64,000 nucleotides of DNA. It comes from Telmatospirillum sp. J64-1. GTDB taxonomy: Bacteria > Pseudomonadota > Alphaproteobacteria > Rhodospirillales > Magnetospirillaceae. The stretch lies in the NCBI RefSeq assembly GCF_006980715.1, contig NZ_SBHN01000017.1:55198-119197 (forward strand). The letters are read 5' to 3'. A program made the translations under genes and the position numbers. How positions within the stretch are numbered: the first letter of the stretch is position 1; every line of letters starts with the position of its first letter. The notes beneath the pieces were generated by a model, which saw only the letters and a program-made list of their open reading frames with translations, was not told the DNA's origin and did not search any database. Shown here one piece after another: positions 16,592 through 25,019 of the stretch.

Positions 16592-17806
16592 TCAGGGGCG
16601 GGTCCATCCTTCCGCCAGCTTTTCGATCACTTTCTCGAACCAATTCTCGTACCAATACCAAGTCTTGGCGACCATGACGCCGTAACCCTTGCTGGGCTTG
16701 CGCGCGTCAAGCTGCTTGGCGAGAAGAGTGTGATCGTACATGTTGAAGTTTGGATATCCGCCAGCGTTGACTCTCTGCACGATCTGAGACGGCAGAAACT
16801 TTGGTCGCTCTACTTCCTTCAGCAATACCCGCTCCACCGCTTCCGCTTCCGGCGATCCCGGCTTGATGAACTCAACTGCGAGGTCGGCTTTTGAAACCTT
16901 GCCCGATACCTTCGGCACGAAGGCCACACGGTATCTGAACTTCGGGTCCTTCTGCTCCTCCTCGGTCAGCCCATTGTGGAAATTGTCCATTGCGGTGGCG
17001 ATATGCGCTGGCAAATCGGCTCCGATCAGACTGGCCCTCTGTGCACCGTCGAAGGTCACGAACTGCAGCGCGATCGGCAGGCGTTTTTCCAGGGCGAATT
17101 CTCTCCCGAACAGCGCTTTGATAGCGTCGTTGAAATTGATGCAGCAAACTTGGAGCTTCGCGCTCAGGGCATCGTCGATCCTGTTCGTGGAGCGATGCTC
17201 GATCTCGTGGCGAATCTCGGTCAGGAATTTCAGGTTGTTGATAATACCTTTCTCCAGCGGGCATTTCCCGTGTGCCAGACATTGGCCAAGTTCCCAGTAT
17301 TTGTCTGCACCGCTCGGTGTTTTCTCGATGACACCGCCCTTCTTGTGCCGGTAGTCGATGCCCTCTCGCTTGTAGTAGGCGTGCAAGAGATAGGTCCAGG
17401 CGATGATGCTGGTGACGATGAAAAGCTCGGCCCTGAAATAGAGCCCGGCGCTGTTGAAGGTGTGGACGGCCGCGATCATTGCTTCTCTCGCTTTGATCAG
17501 CAGTTCGTCGCCCTGAAGATGCAAACCGGTTGCCGGATCGATATTCGGCCAGGCCGCGAGAAAAGCATCCAGTTCTGTATCGGAAGCAGGCTTTATACCC
17601 TTGTGTTTGGTCCCGTCGCGTATCTCGGAAATGCGCGCGTGATTGATCGATCGCGTAGGGCGCGAGAAATAGGCCTGGATGTCTTGCGGCACATATTTCT
17701 TCGCCAGCATCGCTTTGACGATGGCGACTTTCCATTTTTCCAACGTGTTACCCGGTCGCCGCGCCACGCTATTTCCCCCATCCAGATTTCGTTTCCCCAC
17801 TGTCAA
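16592..17806 (-). CDS. DUF3644 protein with HEPN-like R-x4-H motif, candidate defence gene
   Basis: 404 residues from a TTG at 17806; a GTG at 17800 is an alternative start. The N-terminal 70 residues form a helical DNA-binding-like segment (VPQDIQAYFSRPTRSINHAR). The middle matches DUF3644, with FRAELFIVTSIIAWTYLLHA and the motif TEIRHEIEHRS, where R199 and H204 give an R-x4-H pattern as in HEPN ribonucleases. DUF3644 genes often occur singly in mobile elements and are suspected of abortive-infection roles. It stands alone, opposite in direction to its neighbours, inside the inserted cargo. RNase activity is inference only. Confidence 0.65.
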   Translation of the reverse strand: MTVGKRNLDGGNSVARRPGNTLEKWKVAIVKAMLAKKYVPQDIQAYFSRPTRSINHARISEIRDGTKHKGIKPASDTELDAFLAAWPNIDPATGLHLQGDELLIKAREAMIAAVHTFNSAGLYFRAELFIVTSIIAWTYLLHAYYKREGIDYRHKKGGVIEKTPSGADKYWELGQCLAHGKCPLEKGIINNLKFLTEIRHEIEHRSTNRIDDALSAKLQVCCINFNDAIKALFGREFALEKRLPIALQFVTFDGAQRASLIGADLPAHIATAMDNFHNGLTEEEQKDPKFRYRVAFVPKVSGKVSKADLAVEFIKPGSPEAEAVERVLLKEVERPKFLPSQIVQRVNAGGYPNFNMYDHTLLAKQLDARKPSKGYGVMVAKTWYWYENWFEKVIEKLAEGWTRP

Positions 17807-18384
17807 TGTGATGACTTGCGAACGTCAAGAATTCGCTGGCAAACACATCGAGTATCTCTCTGTCCAATGGGCGCCCGCGCGGGGACAAGCCCCGCGCGCC
17901 GGGCTCTCGTGAACCGAACCGCCTTCGGCGTTTCGGCCTTCGGCTTCGATCCCTGGCGCGAGCGCCCGCTCCGCCGGCGGATGGCGGTCCAACAGGCGCC
18001 GGCCAAGACGCGCCCCGCCGGACGCGATGGTGACGGGGCCTGGAGGGGAGAATGCGGCGCTGGCCATAGCTCCCAAGGGCAGGCCGGAACGCTATCTTTC
18101 CCGCATCTCCCGCTCCGATGGGCGTGCGCATGCGGTCGAAAGGGGCGCGGTCGAAGGCCGGGTGGTTGGCGGTTTTCGTGTCGTTGCAACCTCGGCCAAG
18201 CCGTCGTCCGATTCGGTGAACTCGGTGGCGGGAAAGGCAATGGCGCTCCTTCGCCAACTGTTCATCAAGGCAGTCACCATCCCTGCATGTCTCTCATCGC
18301 GTAAATCCCGCGCCGGCCCGTTCAACCCGCCATCCGGGAAAATTTCCCCTGCCGCGAAAAGTGCTCCGCTGACGCTGCGCCCCC

Positions 18385-18452
18385 GGCGGCCTATGGCCGC
18401 CTATTCTTACGAATAGCGCGCAGAGCGCGCGGGGGTGACGGCGAAGCCGTCA
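18385..18452. repeat. Four back-to-back perfect stem-loops
   Basis: In order and almost without gaps: GGCGGCC-TAT-GGCCGCC; TATTC-TTAC-GAATA; GCGCGC-AGA-GCGCGC; and, five bases on, TGACGGC-GAA-GCCGTCA followed by ACTTTT. The last could terminate + strand transcripts. The set may be a structured RNA or a single-stranded DNA origin. Confidence 0.6.
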
Positions 18453-18506
18453 ACTTTTCCCGGCATTCCTCGCGCCCGCTTCGCTCCAAATTTTCCCTCC
18501 CGGCGG

Positions 18507-18528
18507 GTCCTCCACTTCGTTCCGGCCC
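18507..18528. repeat. Intergenic repeat copy 2 (TCCTCCACTTCGTT core)
   Basis: Matches 13452-13473 at all but one position. It lies 100 bases ahead of the DUF736 gene. Confidence 0.4.
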
Positions 18529-18627
18529 TTCGCTTACGCTGCGGGTGAACCGGCCCGCCTATGCGGTCTTTCCGCTGGAGCCATCGCAGGAATGGTCCCT
18601 GCGACGAACAGCGAAAGGATCATCACC

Positions 18628-18966
18628 ATGGCCATCACCCTCGGCACGTTCACCAAGCAGAACGACGGCAGCTTCACCGGGACCCTCAAGACCCTCAACG
18701 TCACCGCCAGCCTCGTCGTCGTCCCCGTCGACAAGATGTCCGAAAACGCCCCCGACTATCGCGTCTATGCCGGCAACGGCCAGCGCTACGAGGTCGGCGC
18801 CGGCTGGAGCCAGGTCGCCAAGTCGAGCGGCGAGACCTACCTGAACCTCAAGATCGCCGCGCCGGAATTCGGCCCCAACTGGGTACGCGCCCGCCTCGTC
18901 AAGCTGGAGACGCCGATGGAGGACGGAACCTCCCACCTCGCCCTGTGGGAGCCGCGCGAGCGCTGA
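18628..18966 (+). CDS. DUF736 family protein
   Basis: A 112-residue protein (MAITLGTFTKQNDGSFTG, then KTLNVTASLVVVPVDKMSENAPDYRV, then GETYLNLKIAAPEFGPNW), clearly DUF736. GAAAGGA lies about 10 bases ahead of ATG 18628. These small beta-rich proteins accompany conjugation loci of alphaproteobacteria; their role is unknown, possibly nucleic-acid or surface binding. A second member is encoded at 52989. A hairpin terminator follows. Confidence 0.85.
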   Translation: MAITLGTFTKQNDGSFTGTLKTLNVTASLVVVPVDKMSENAPDYRVYAGNGQRYEVGAGWSQVAKSSGETYLNLKIAAPEFGPNWVRARLVKLETPMEDGTSHLALWEPRER

Positions 18967-18985
18967 TCCCGTCCACTCACGAAGA

Positions 18986-19010
18986 CCCCGCCGGAGCGCA
19001 TCCGGCGGGG
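18986..19010 (+). terminator. Intrinsic terminator after DUF736 gene
   Basis: CCCCGCCGG and CCGGCGGGG form a 9-bp GC stem around AGCGCAT, followed by CTTATCTT, 19 bases after the DUF736 stop. Confidence 0.65.
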
Positions 19011-19260
19011 CTTATCTTCATGCATTCCGCCGCGCCCGACCGCCGCAATCCAAACGGTGTCGGCGCTGGTCGCGCCGACGGGCTTTCCGTCTCGATCTTC
19101 CCATTCTGCCATCCGGCTTGGGCGAGCCTGTAAAGGATCGCGGGCACCCTCCAAAATACTCCGTTCCGCTGGCGCTCCACTCCGCATTTTGGCTCCTCCC
19201 GCGCCCGCTTCGCGGCGGCTTCGCCGTCCTTGACAGGCTCTATCCGGATGACCGGGGACC

Positions 19261-19283
19261 CCGTTCTCTGACCAAGAGAACGG
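19261..19283 (+). promoter_or_regulatory. Perfect leader hairpin before small ORF
   Basis: CCGTTCTCT-GACCA-AGAGAACGG is a perfect 9-bp stem ending 19 bases before the ATG at 19303, with AAGGAGG between. It may be an attenuator or operator for the small gene. Confidence 0.45.
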
Positions 19284-19302
19284 CTCAATCAAGGAGGTTC
19301 CC

Positions 19303-19515
19303 ATGTCCATCCAGATCAATTTCGCCCACGGCATCCGCGTTGAATATCGCGGCCATTTCTACGCCGAGGACGAGCTGCGCGAGAGCATTTGGCTCGTCAA
19401 CATGGAGCTGCGCAACGGCCTGCCGAGGCGCGAGCACATTGAGGCCAAGCAGCAGATCGCGGAAATGGAAGCAGCGCTCAAGGCGCTTGTGACGGCCGAG
19501 GAAGCGGGGCGTTGA
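19303..19515 (+). CDS. Small hypothetical protein
   Basis: A 70-residue protein with a strong AAGGAGG site 6 bases before ATG. The N-terminal half is beta-like (QINFAHGIRVEYRGHFYAED) and the C-terminal half is a predicted coiled-coil helix (HIEAKQQIAEMEAALKALV). It has a hairpin in the leader and an intrinsic terminator right behind, so it is an independent transcription unit. Function unknown. Confidence 0.65.
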   Translation: MSIQINFAHGIRVEYRGHFYAEDELRESIWLVNMELRNGLPRREHIEAKQQIAEMEAALKALVTAEEAGR

Positions 19516-19537
19516 GCCCCGCCTTTCGGGGCGTTTT
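19516..19537 (+). terminator. Intrinsic terminator
   Basis: GCCCCG-CCTTT-CGGGGC followed by GTTTTG, immediately after the stop of the 70-residue ORF. Confidence 0.65.
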
Positions 19538-19708
19538 GTCCTCGCTGCGCTCGTTCATCTGCGATTCCGAGCCGGACGCCGGTCTCGTCCATTCATCGCG
19601 AAGGGGGGATCGTTTTCGGCACCCCCCGTTTTTCGATCCTGAGCAAGCACGCTCCCCGCCGACATCCTTTGTCCATTCGCGTCGATCTTCGTCGAAAGGA
19701 GCCAAAGG

Positions 19709-19948
19709 ATGATCGATCACACATCAAGGGCGGCCGAGGCCCGCAAAGGCTCGCCGTTCCTCTCCACACGGGAGGCCGCATTCTATCTCGGCCTCTCTTT
19801 CCGAACCCTTGAAAAGATGCGCCTGACGGGTAACGGCCCGCGCTTCCGCAAGCATGGCCGCTTTGTCCGCTACCACATCGCCGACCTCGATGCCTGGTCC
19901 GAAGGACGACGGCATCCCTCCACATCTGACGAGGGAGAACGCGGATGA
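19709..19948 (+). CDS. AlpA/MerR-like HTH protein, candidate excisionase (RdfS-like)
   Basis: A 79-residue protein with one winged HTH of the excisionase/AlpA type: FLSTREAAFYLGLSFRTLEKMR, then GPRFRKHGRFVRYHIADLDAW. AAAGGAGCCAAAGG precedes the ATG. Its stop overlaps the traF start, and the order HTH-traF-transglycosylase-relaxase matches the rdfS-traF-rlxS cluster of the Mesorhizobium symbiosis ICE. RdfS there is the recombination directionality factor. That function here is inferred from size, fold and context; a plain transcription factor is possible. Confidence 0.7.
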   Translation: MIDHTSRAAEARKGSPFLSTREAAFYLGLSFRTLEKMRLTGNGPRFRKHGRFVRYHIADLDAWSEGRRHPSTSDEGERG

Positions 19949-20448
19949 AAAGGCCCACTTTTCTTCCTCTCGCCGCCATGCTTGCCGGCATCGCGCTCGT
20001 CGGTTTCTCCGCCATCGCGCACCCTCAGCCACACCTTGTCTGGAACGCCTCCGCCAGCGCGCCGATCGGTCTTTATCGCGTCGTCTCCGGCGCGTCGGAA
20101 CGCGGCGACTTCATCTTCGTTCGCCTCCCGAAATCCATCGAAAAGCTGGCCGCCATTCGCGGCTATCTGCCCGCCGGCGTGCCGCTCATCAAGCGCATTG
20201 CCGCCGTCGCAGGGGATGATGTCTGCGCCTTCGACGGGACCATCATCGTCAATGGCGACATCGTTGCCCGCCAACGCAAGGTGGATCGAGCAGGACGTTC
20301 CCTGCCGCGCTGGAATGAATGCCGGGAACTTGCCCAGGGCGAATTCTTCGTCCTGACGAAAGCCCCGGACTCTTTCGACAGCCGCTATTTCGGGCCGGTG
20401 ACGAGCGCCCGCGTGATCGGGAGGCTCGCGCCGCTATGGATCGACTGA
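19945..20448 (+). CDS. traF: TraF, S26-family conjugal pilin peptidase
   Basis: A 167-residue inner-membrane serine peptidase with an N-terminal membrane segment (LPLAAMLAGIALVGFSAIA). The catalytic serine is in SAPIGLYRV (about residue 39) and the lysine in PLIKRIAAVAGD (about residue 84). The C-terminal box FDSRYFGPVTSARVIGRL is typical of S26 peptidases. TraF matures or cyclises the TrbC pilin, whose gene is at 44499. The start overlaps the upstream HTH gene by four bases and the end overlaps the transglycosylase by 13 bases, indicating coupled translation. Confidence 0.88.
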   Translation: MKRPTFLPLAAMLAGIALVGFSAIAHPQPHLVWNASASAPIGLYRVVSGASERGDFIFVRLPKSIEKLAAIRGYLPAGVPLIKRIAAVAGDDVCAFDGTIIVNGDIVARQRKVDRAGRSLPRWNECRELAQGEFFVLTKAPDSFDSRYFGPVTSARVIGRLAPLWID

Positions 20449-21083
20449 GCCCTCTTATCTTCGCGGCCGCCACCATCGTTTCCCCGGCCTATGCCGCGCC
20501 GCTCAACCAATTTCAGGGGCATATCAAAGAGGCGTCGCAGCGTTTTGGCATTCCCGCCAGATGGGTTGAGGCGGTCATCATGGCCGAGAGCAGCGGAGAC
20601 CCGAAGGCTGTCTCACCCAAGGGCGCCATGGGCCTAATGCAGCTCATGCCGGACACATGGGCGGAGTTGCGCGATCAGCATGATCTCGGCGCCGATCCCT
20701 TCGATCCACGCACGAATATCCTCGCCGGAACCGCCTATCTCAAGGCCATGCAGGACCGCTTCGGCTATCCGGCACTCTTCGCCGCCTACAATGCCGGACC
20801 GGGCCGCTACGAGGCACATCTCCGTGATGGAAAGCCGCTTCCCGCCGAGACGCGCGACTATGTCGCGCGCATTGCGGAGACGCTCGCGGACGCGGGCGGA
20901 TTCGCTTCGGACAGAACGAATTTGCCGCCGATTGACACACGGAATCCCGACCAAATCGCCTCCGGGCAGCGGCTCTTTTTCTCGCTCTCGCCGACGAAAA
21001 GCGAGGCCGCAGGCGACGAAAATGCCGTCCCGAATGGCGAGCTTTTTGTGCCGCTTTCGACGCGAAAGACGGATGAAAAATGA
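20436..21083 (+). CDS. Lytic transglycosylase (SLT domain), conjugation-associated
   Basis: 215 residues with a signal peptide (LSPLIFAAATIVSPAYA). The SLT domain has the catalytic glutamate in VEAVIMAESSGDPKAVSPKG, followed by AMGLMQLMPDTW and YNAGPGRYEAH. The enzyme cleaves peptidoglycan to let the transfer apparatus cross the wall, like VirB1/TrbN. The C-terminal 60 residues are low-complexity. It overlaps traF and precedes the relaxase. Confidence 0.88.
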   Translation: MDRLSPLIFAAATIVSPAYAAPLNQFQGHIKEASQRFGIPARWVEAVIMAESSGDPKAVSPKGAMGLMQLMPDTWAELRDQHDLGADPFDPRTNILAGTAYLKAMQDRFGYPALFAAYNAGPGRYEAHLRDGKPLPAETRDYVARIAETLADAGGFASDRTNLPPIDTRNPDQIASGQRLFFSLSPTKSEAAGDENAVPNGELFVPLSTRKTDEK

Positions 21084-21448
21084 GGCAAGAAATGCGTCGC
21101 CGGAGTCCGTTTCCGGTGCGCTTCTCGCTCCTTCCTTCGCCCGGCGGCGCGGCTTGGCCGCCGTCGGGCTTGTTCCCCAACAGGACAGGTGATCGCAGGT
21201 GATCGTGGGTGGTCGCAGAGAGGCTGATGGGAGCCGCGTAAGGCAAGATGAAGCTCCGGCACCATCCGCGGTGTCGCGGGCTGTAAGCCTGTGTCTGCAC
21301 ATCGATTTTTCTGTTGGTGGGTGGTGCTATGCACCCCCGCCGTGGTGCCATGTGGGCCGCAACTCCCCGGTTTTCCTGGGGTCGGTTGGCACCAATTTCC
21401 AGAGGCTCGTTTCGTGCCCATTCTATTGGGGTCTATGAGGAGCAGACC
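21084..21448. other. Candidate oriT region upstream of relaxase
   Basis: 365 bases without a gene. It contains GGGTG...CACCC at 21319-21336 and a nested structure in which GGTGCCA at 21344-21350 pairs with TGGCACC at 21387-21393, enclosing CCCC at 21365-21368 paired with GGGG at 21378-21381. Inverted repeats beside a relaxase gene are the usual form of oriT. The nick site cannot be placed by eye. Confidence 0.5.
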
Positions 21449-23446
21449 GTGTTCGACGACGACGATTTCAAACTCAAGCCCGGCAAGATCCGCTCGCGCG
21501 GCTCGAAGGTCGGACGCAAATTCCTGCATCAGGTATTGGCTGCATCGAACCTCGCGCGCGGCGGGGCGGGCGGCACACGCAAGTCCCGCTTCACCGGCAG
21601 CCGCATCGGGCGCGGCGCGGGCGTCGGACGTGTGCTTGCCAATCGCGACCGCTATGCCGCCTTCCGCCAGCGCCGCGTCATCATCAAATCCCGCATCGTC
21701 AAGCTGGCCGGCAAGGGGATGGCCAAGGGAATGGAAAATGCGCGGGCGCACCTGCGGTATATCCAGCGCGACGGTGTGACCCGCGAGGGGGGCGCGGAGC
21801 GCGGCGAGCTTTACGGCGCCGAGCAGGACCGAGCGGACGGAAAAGCCTTCCTGGAGCGCTCGGAGGGCGACCGCCACCAGTTCCGCTTCATCGTCTCGGC
21901 CGAGGACGGCGCGGAATACGACAATCTCAAGCCGCTCACCCGCCGCCTGATGGCCCGCATGGAGGAAGACCTCGGCACGAAGCTCGATTGGGTGGCGGTC
22001 GATCACTACAACACCGGCCATCCGCACACGCATATCCTGCTGCGTGGCCGCGACGAGGGCGGCAAGGACCTCATCATCGCCCGCGACTACATCACCACCG
22101 GCATGCGCGAGCGCGCTGCCGAGATCGTCAGCCTGGATTTCGGGCCGCGGTCGGATTTCGAGATCGAGAACCGGCTGCGCCATGAGATCGAGCAGGAGCG
22201 TCTGACGAGCGTAGACCGCCGCCTCATCCGCGATATGGACGAGGCGGGTCTCGTCGCCGCGACTGACCGCGACGCCTTCCAGCAGAGCCTGCGCGCGGGC
22301 CGGCTGCACAAGCTGAGGCGGCTGGGCCTGGCCGAGGAACTTCGCCCCGGCCAATGGCGGCTGGAGGTGGGGCTGGAGGATACGCTCCGCCGCATGGGCG
22401 AGCGCGGCGACATCGTCAAGACCATGCACCGCGAAATGGCCGGGAAAAACATCGCCCGCAGTCCCGGCGATTACGCGATCCTCGACCCCGGAGACCCGAC
22501 CGCGAACCCCGTCATCGGGCGCGTGGTGGCGCGTGGGCTATCCGACGAACTCAAGGACCGCCACTATCTGATCGTCGACGGGGTGGATGGGCGCACCCAT
22601 TATGTCGACATCGGCAGGGGCGAGGCGACCGAGCCGACACCGGACGGCAATATCGTGCGTGTGACGCCGAAGACTATCGAGCCTCGGCGAGTGGATCGAA
22701 CCGTCGCCGAGGTCGCCGCTGCCAACGACGGGCGCTACACCATCGACCTGCATCTCAAGCATGATCCTCGCGCCACCGAGGAATACGCCGAGACCCATGT
22801 GCGGCGGCTCGAGGCCATCCGCCGCGCCACCGGTGGCGTTGCCCGTGAGCCCGACGGGACCTGGATCGTCGAGCCCGACCATCTCGACCGGGTGGTGGAA
22901 TACGAGCGGAGCATGGCTCGCGCAGCGCCGGTCATCGTCGAGAAGCTTTCCCATCTCACGCTCGACCGGCAGGTGGGCACCGACGGCGCCACCTGGCTCG
23001 ACCGCGAGCTCGTCTCGGATCATCCGGAGCCCACCCGCGACTCCGGTTTCGGCCGGGAGGTGCGCGAGGCCCAGGCCCGCCGCCGGCAATGGCTGATCGC
23101 CGAGGGCCTCGCTCACGAGGAACAGAATCGGATCGTCTATCGTGCCAACATGCTGGCGACCCTGCGCCGGCGCGAGCTCACTCGCGTGGCCGGTCAGCTC
23201 TCCGAGGAGTTGGGCCTTGCCTATGTTGAAGCCCGCCCCGGCGAGCCGGTGGAGGGGACGCTCCGCCGTTCCGTCCAACTCGCCAGCGGCAAATATGCGC
23301 TCGTCGAGAACAGCCGCGAATTCACCCTCGTCCCATGGCGCCCCATCCTCGAACGCCATGTCGGCAAGCAGGTCTCCGGCATCATGCGCGACGACGGCAT
23401 TTCCTGGACCATTGGGAGGCAGAGGGGTGGGCCGAACATAACGTAG
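21449..23446 (+). CDS. rlxS: Relaxase (VirD2-like, DUF3363 C-terminal)
   Basis: 665 residues from GTG 21449 behind ATGAGGAG; other in-frame codons upstream have no site. The N-terminus is basic. The MOB core includes LRYIQRDGVTREG (candidate tyrosine) and the three-histidine metal site DHYNTGHPHTHILLRGRD near residue 190. The C-terminal half fits DUF3363. It would nick oriT, bind the strand covalently and pilot it through the Trb channel with TraG. The symbol is by analogy to rlxS of the Mesorhizobium ICE. It ends the HTH-traF-SLT-relaxase operon. Confidence 0.85.
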   Translation: MFDDDDFKLKPGKIRSRGSKVGRKFLHQVLAASNLARGGAGGTRKSRFTGSRIGRGAGVGRVLANRDRYAAFRQRRVIIKSRIVKLAGKGMAKGMENARAHLRYIQRDGVTREGGAERGELYGAEQDRADGKAFLERSEGDRHQFRFIVSAEDGAEYDNLKPLTRRLMARMEEDLGTKLDWVAVDHYNTGHPHTHILLRGRDEGGKDLIIARDYITTGMRERAAEIVSLDFGPRSDFEIENRLRHEIEQERLTSVDRRLIRDMDEAGLVAATDRDAFQQSLRAGRLHKLRRLGLAEELRPGQWRLEVGLEDTLRRMGERGDIVKTMHREMAGKNIARSPGDYAILDPGDPTANPVIGRVVARGLSDELKDRHYLIVDGVDGRTHYVDIGRGEATEPTPDGNIVRVTPKTIEPRRVDRTVAEVAAANDGRYTIDLHLKHDPRATEEYAETHVRRLEAIRRATGGVAREPDGTWIVEPDHLDRVVEYERSMARAAPVIVEKLSHLTLDRQVGTDGATWLDRELVSDHPEPTRDSGFGREVREAQARRRQWLIAEGLAHEEQNRIVYRANMLATLRRRELTRVAGQLSEELGLAYVEARPGEPVEGTLRRSVQLASGKYALVENSREFTLVPWRPILERHVGKQVSGIMRDDGISWTIGRQRGGPNIT

Positions 23447-23526
23447 TCATTCGTGGGGAAAGACCCGTCGGCAGGGGGCTTCAATTGACAATCGCGGTGT
23501 TGATCAAACGACGGCGCGACCTTCCG

Positions 23527-23800
23527 CTAAGCGCTGCAAAGCATGCGTTTCGCCAGAAATTTCCAGAGCAACCCCGCCAGAATCAACCGATAGATCACGA
23601 AATGAGTAAAGCTGGCGCGCTAGAGCCAAGCCATCAGCCCGGCAATCGCAGCAAGTGCACTTGCAAACGCAAGCATCCCGGCAAGCACTGCGTCGCCCTG
23701 AAGCGCGACGTCCCCGGGCCGAGCGAGGTCATAACCTCCAAGAAGGCCCGCCGCGGTGGTGGTGCGGATAGAGAGCGGTAACGAAAAGTGTGCCGTGTCA
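23527..23800 (-). pseudogene. uppP (undecaprenyl-diphosphatase) C-terminal remnant
   Basis: The minus strand reads TAAGLLGGYDLARPGD, then AGMLAFASALAAIAGLMAWL, an in-frame TAG at about 23622, then RASFTHFVIYRLILAGLLW. This is the last two helices and the SFTxFxIYRL signature of UppP/BacA, which recycles the undecaprenyl lipid carrier. The N-terminal two thirds are missing, and the stop confirms decay. It lies in the gap between relaxase and stress island. Confidence 0.6.
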
Positions 23801-23842
23801 ACGGCGTCGCTTGTCCACCGTTGGGGGACAGTGGACGAGCGG

Positions 23843-24400
23843 CTAGTGTTCCCGGACAGACGCGGGAAGCTCACGATCGGCCCAATGCGGGATCGACCGA
23901 TCTTGCTTTGGACGACGCGGAGGAGGAAGTATCCCCACCGCATGCTCAGCTTTGGCCAGCTTTTCGAATTGGTCGGGGGGTATCGCCGACCGCAATCCCT
24001 CGACGGCGGTCTTCAGAGCTTGGGCCTTTTCACCTCGTTCGATCGCTTGATCGGCCGCCAGTGTCGCAATCAACGGTACCGGCTGCGTACCGCCACCTGG
24101 CGGATGATCATTTGCTGTGGGTGGCCGCGTATCATCTTCCGGTCGAGGGCTAGCCGAGCGAGGGCGGAAAACGGGAGGCTCGAGGAAGTCGATTAACGCT
24201 TTTTTCGCAGACGGACCGTGTTCGACTTGCGCGAAGACCTGCCGATCGTGAAGCGCCGCGTCAGCATCGGCAATCGATCGTACGATCGGCCGCTCCCTAT
24301 CAAGTGAATGAGAGTTGAGAGCTTTCGATAGCGAAGGGGAGACCGTCGACACCAAAACTGTTGTCGACAAGAGGGCTAGGGTTTTGAGATTGTTCCTCAT
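23843..24400 (-). CDS. Putative exported protein, unknown
   Basis: 185 residues from ATG 24400, preceded by GGAAGGAAG at a good distance. The N-terminus (MRNNLKTLALLSTTVLVSTVS) is a typical signal peptide. The mature part is proline- and charge-rich in the middle (about residues 75-105), with a short helical region (DQAIERGEKAQALKTAVEGL). I considered a relation to the YfdX proteins of stress islands because of position and helical C-terminus, but the similarity I can see is too weak. It may be a frameshifted or eroded gene. It lies downstream of the IS481 remnant. Confidence 0.45.
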   Translation of the reverse strand: MRNNLKTLALLSTTVLVSTVSPSLSKALNSHSLDRERPIVRSIADADAALHDRQVFAQVEHGPSAKKALIDFLEPPVFRPRSASPRPEDDTRPPTANDHPPGGGTQPVPLIATLAADQAIERGEKAQALKTAVEGLRSAIPPDQFEKLAKAEHAVGILPPPRRPKQDRSIPHWADRELPASVREH

Positions 24401-24530
24401 GCAAACTTCCTTCCATACCGCAGGCTACGGTCATGAAATTAGGAGGCTCGTGTATCTGGGGTTCATCCCTACGGTGCCGAAAAGTTTCCAAAGGAAGAAA
24501 TTTTGTAAACGAACGTTGCTCGGAAGACCA

Positions 24531-24836
24531 TTACGAGGAACGCGTCAAATCCGGGATGGTCGGCTGCAGCGCATTGAGGCAATCATCCAGTGGCAGCATC
24601 GTGTGGCGTCGGAAGGCGACAATCACCGCTTCCTCTTCCACCGACAGGACCGTCGAACGTGGTTCTGCCGGTCCCGTCCGGCGGTCGCTGACCGTATCAC
24701 GGTTCTTCCATTTGGCGGCCATCTTCTGGTTAATCCCGTAGCGCTTGGCCAGCGTTTTCAGGCTCGCTTGACTATTCTGTATTGCTCGACGAACCGCCTC
24801 TGTCGTCGTGGCGCTGCCGTGAAGAAACTGTCCCAT
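24531..24836 (-). pseudogene. IS481-family transposase N-terminal remnant
   Basis: The ORF from 24836 (MGQFLHGSATTTEAVRRAIQ) through the HTH segment (SLKTLAKRYGINQKMAAKWK) and VLSVEEEAVIVAFRRHT matches the first 100 residues of IS481-type transposases. It ends at a TAA after DLTRSS, where intact copies continue into the DDE domain. The catalytic part is absent, so it is a dead fragment marking the left border of the stress island. Confidence 0.75.
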
Positions 24837-25019
24837 AGTGCATCCTTCCATTCCTGGGAAAACAATGCACCATCAAAGCCCGGGATCAAACACCAAGATC
24901 TGCCGCAAGAAGTTTTCAGGCGAGCCAAAATTCGATTGAAACTTCTGGCTGGTTTCGCGCTTGAAAGATACCGCAATCTCGTCAGGAGCAAACTTTGGTG
25001 GTAAAATGCCAAGCGCGTT

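Larger units (their letters stand above)
17807..18627. other. 820-base gap with clustered palindromes
   Basis: No convincing gene is present. Features seen: a 9-bp hairpin CGCGCGGGG/CCCCGCGCG at 17876-17898; the palindrome GGGAAAATTTCCC at 18336-18348; four consecutive perfect hairpins at 18385-18452; and a repeat shared with 13452-13473 at 18507-18528. Its place ahead of the DUF736 and excisionase genes would suit an origin, regulatory RNA or recombination site. Confidence 0.5.

Noticed and set aside
23843..24400. Exported protein considered as a YfdX homologue of the stress island
   Set aside because: Only signal peptide and helical C-terminus fit; the conserved YfdX core pattern is not visible.
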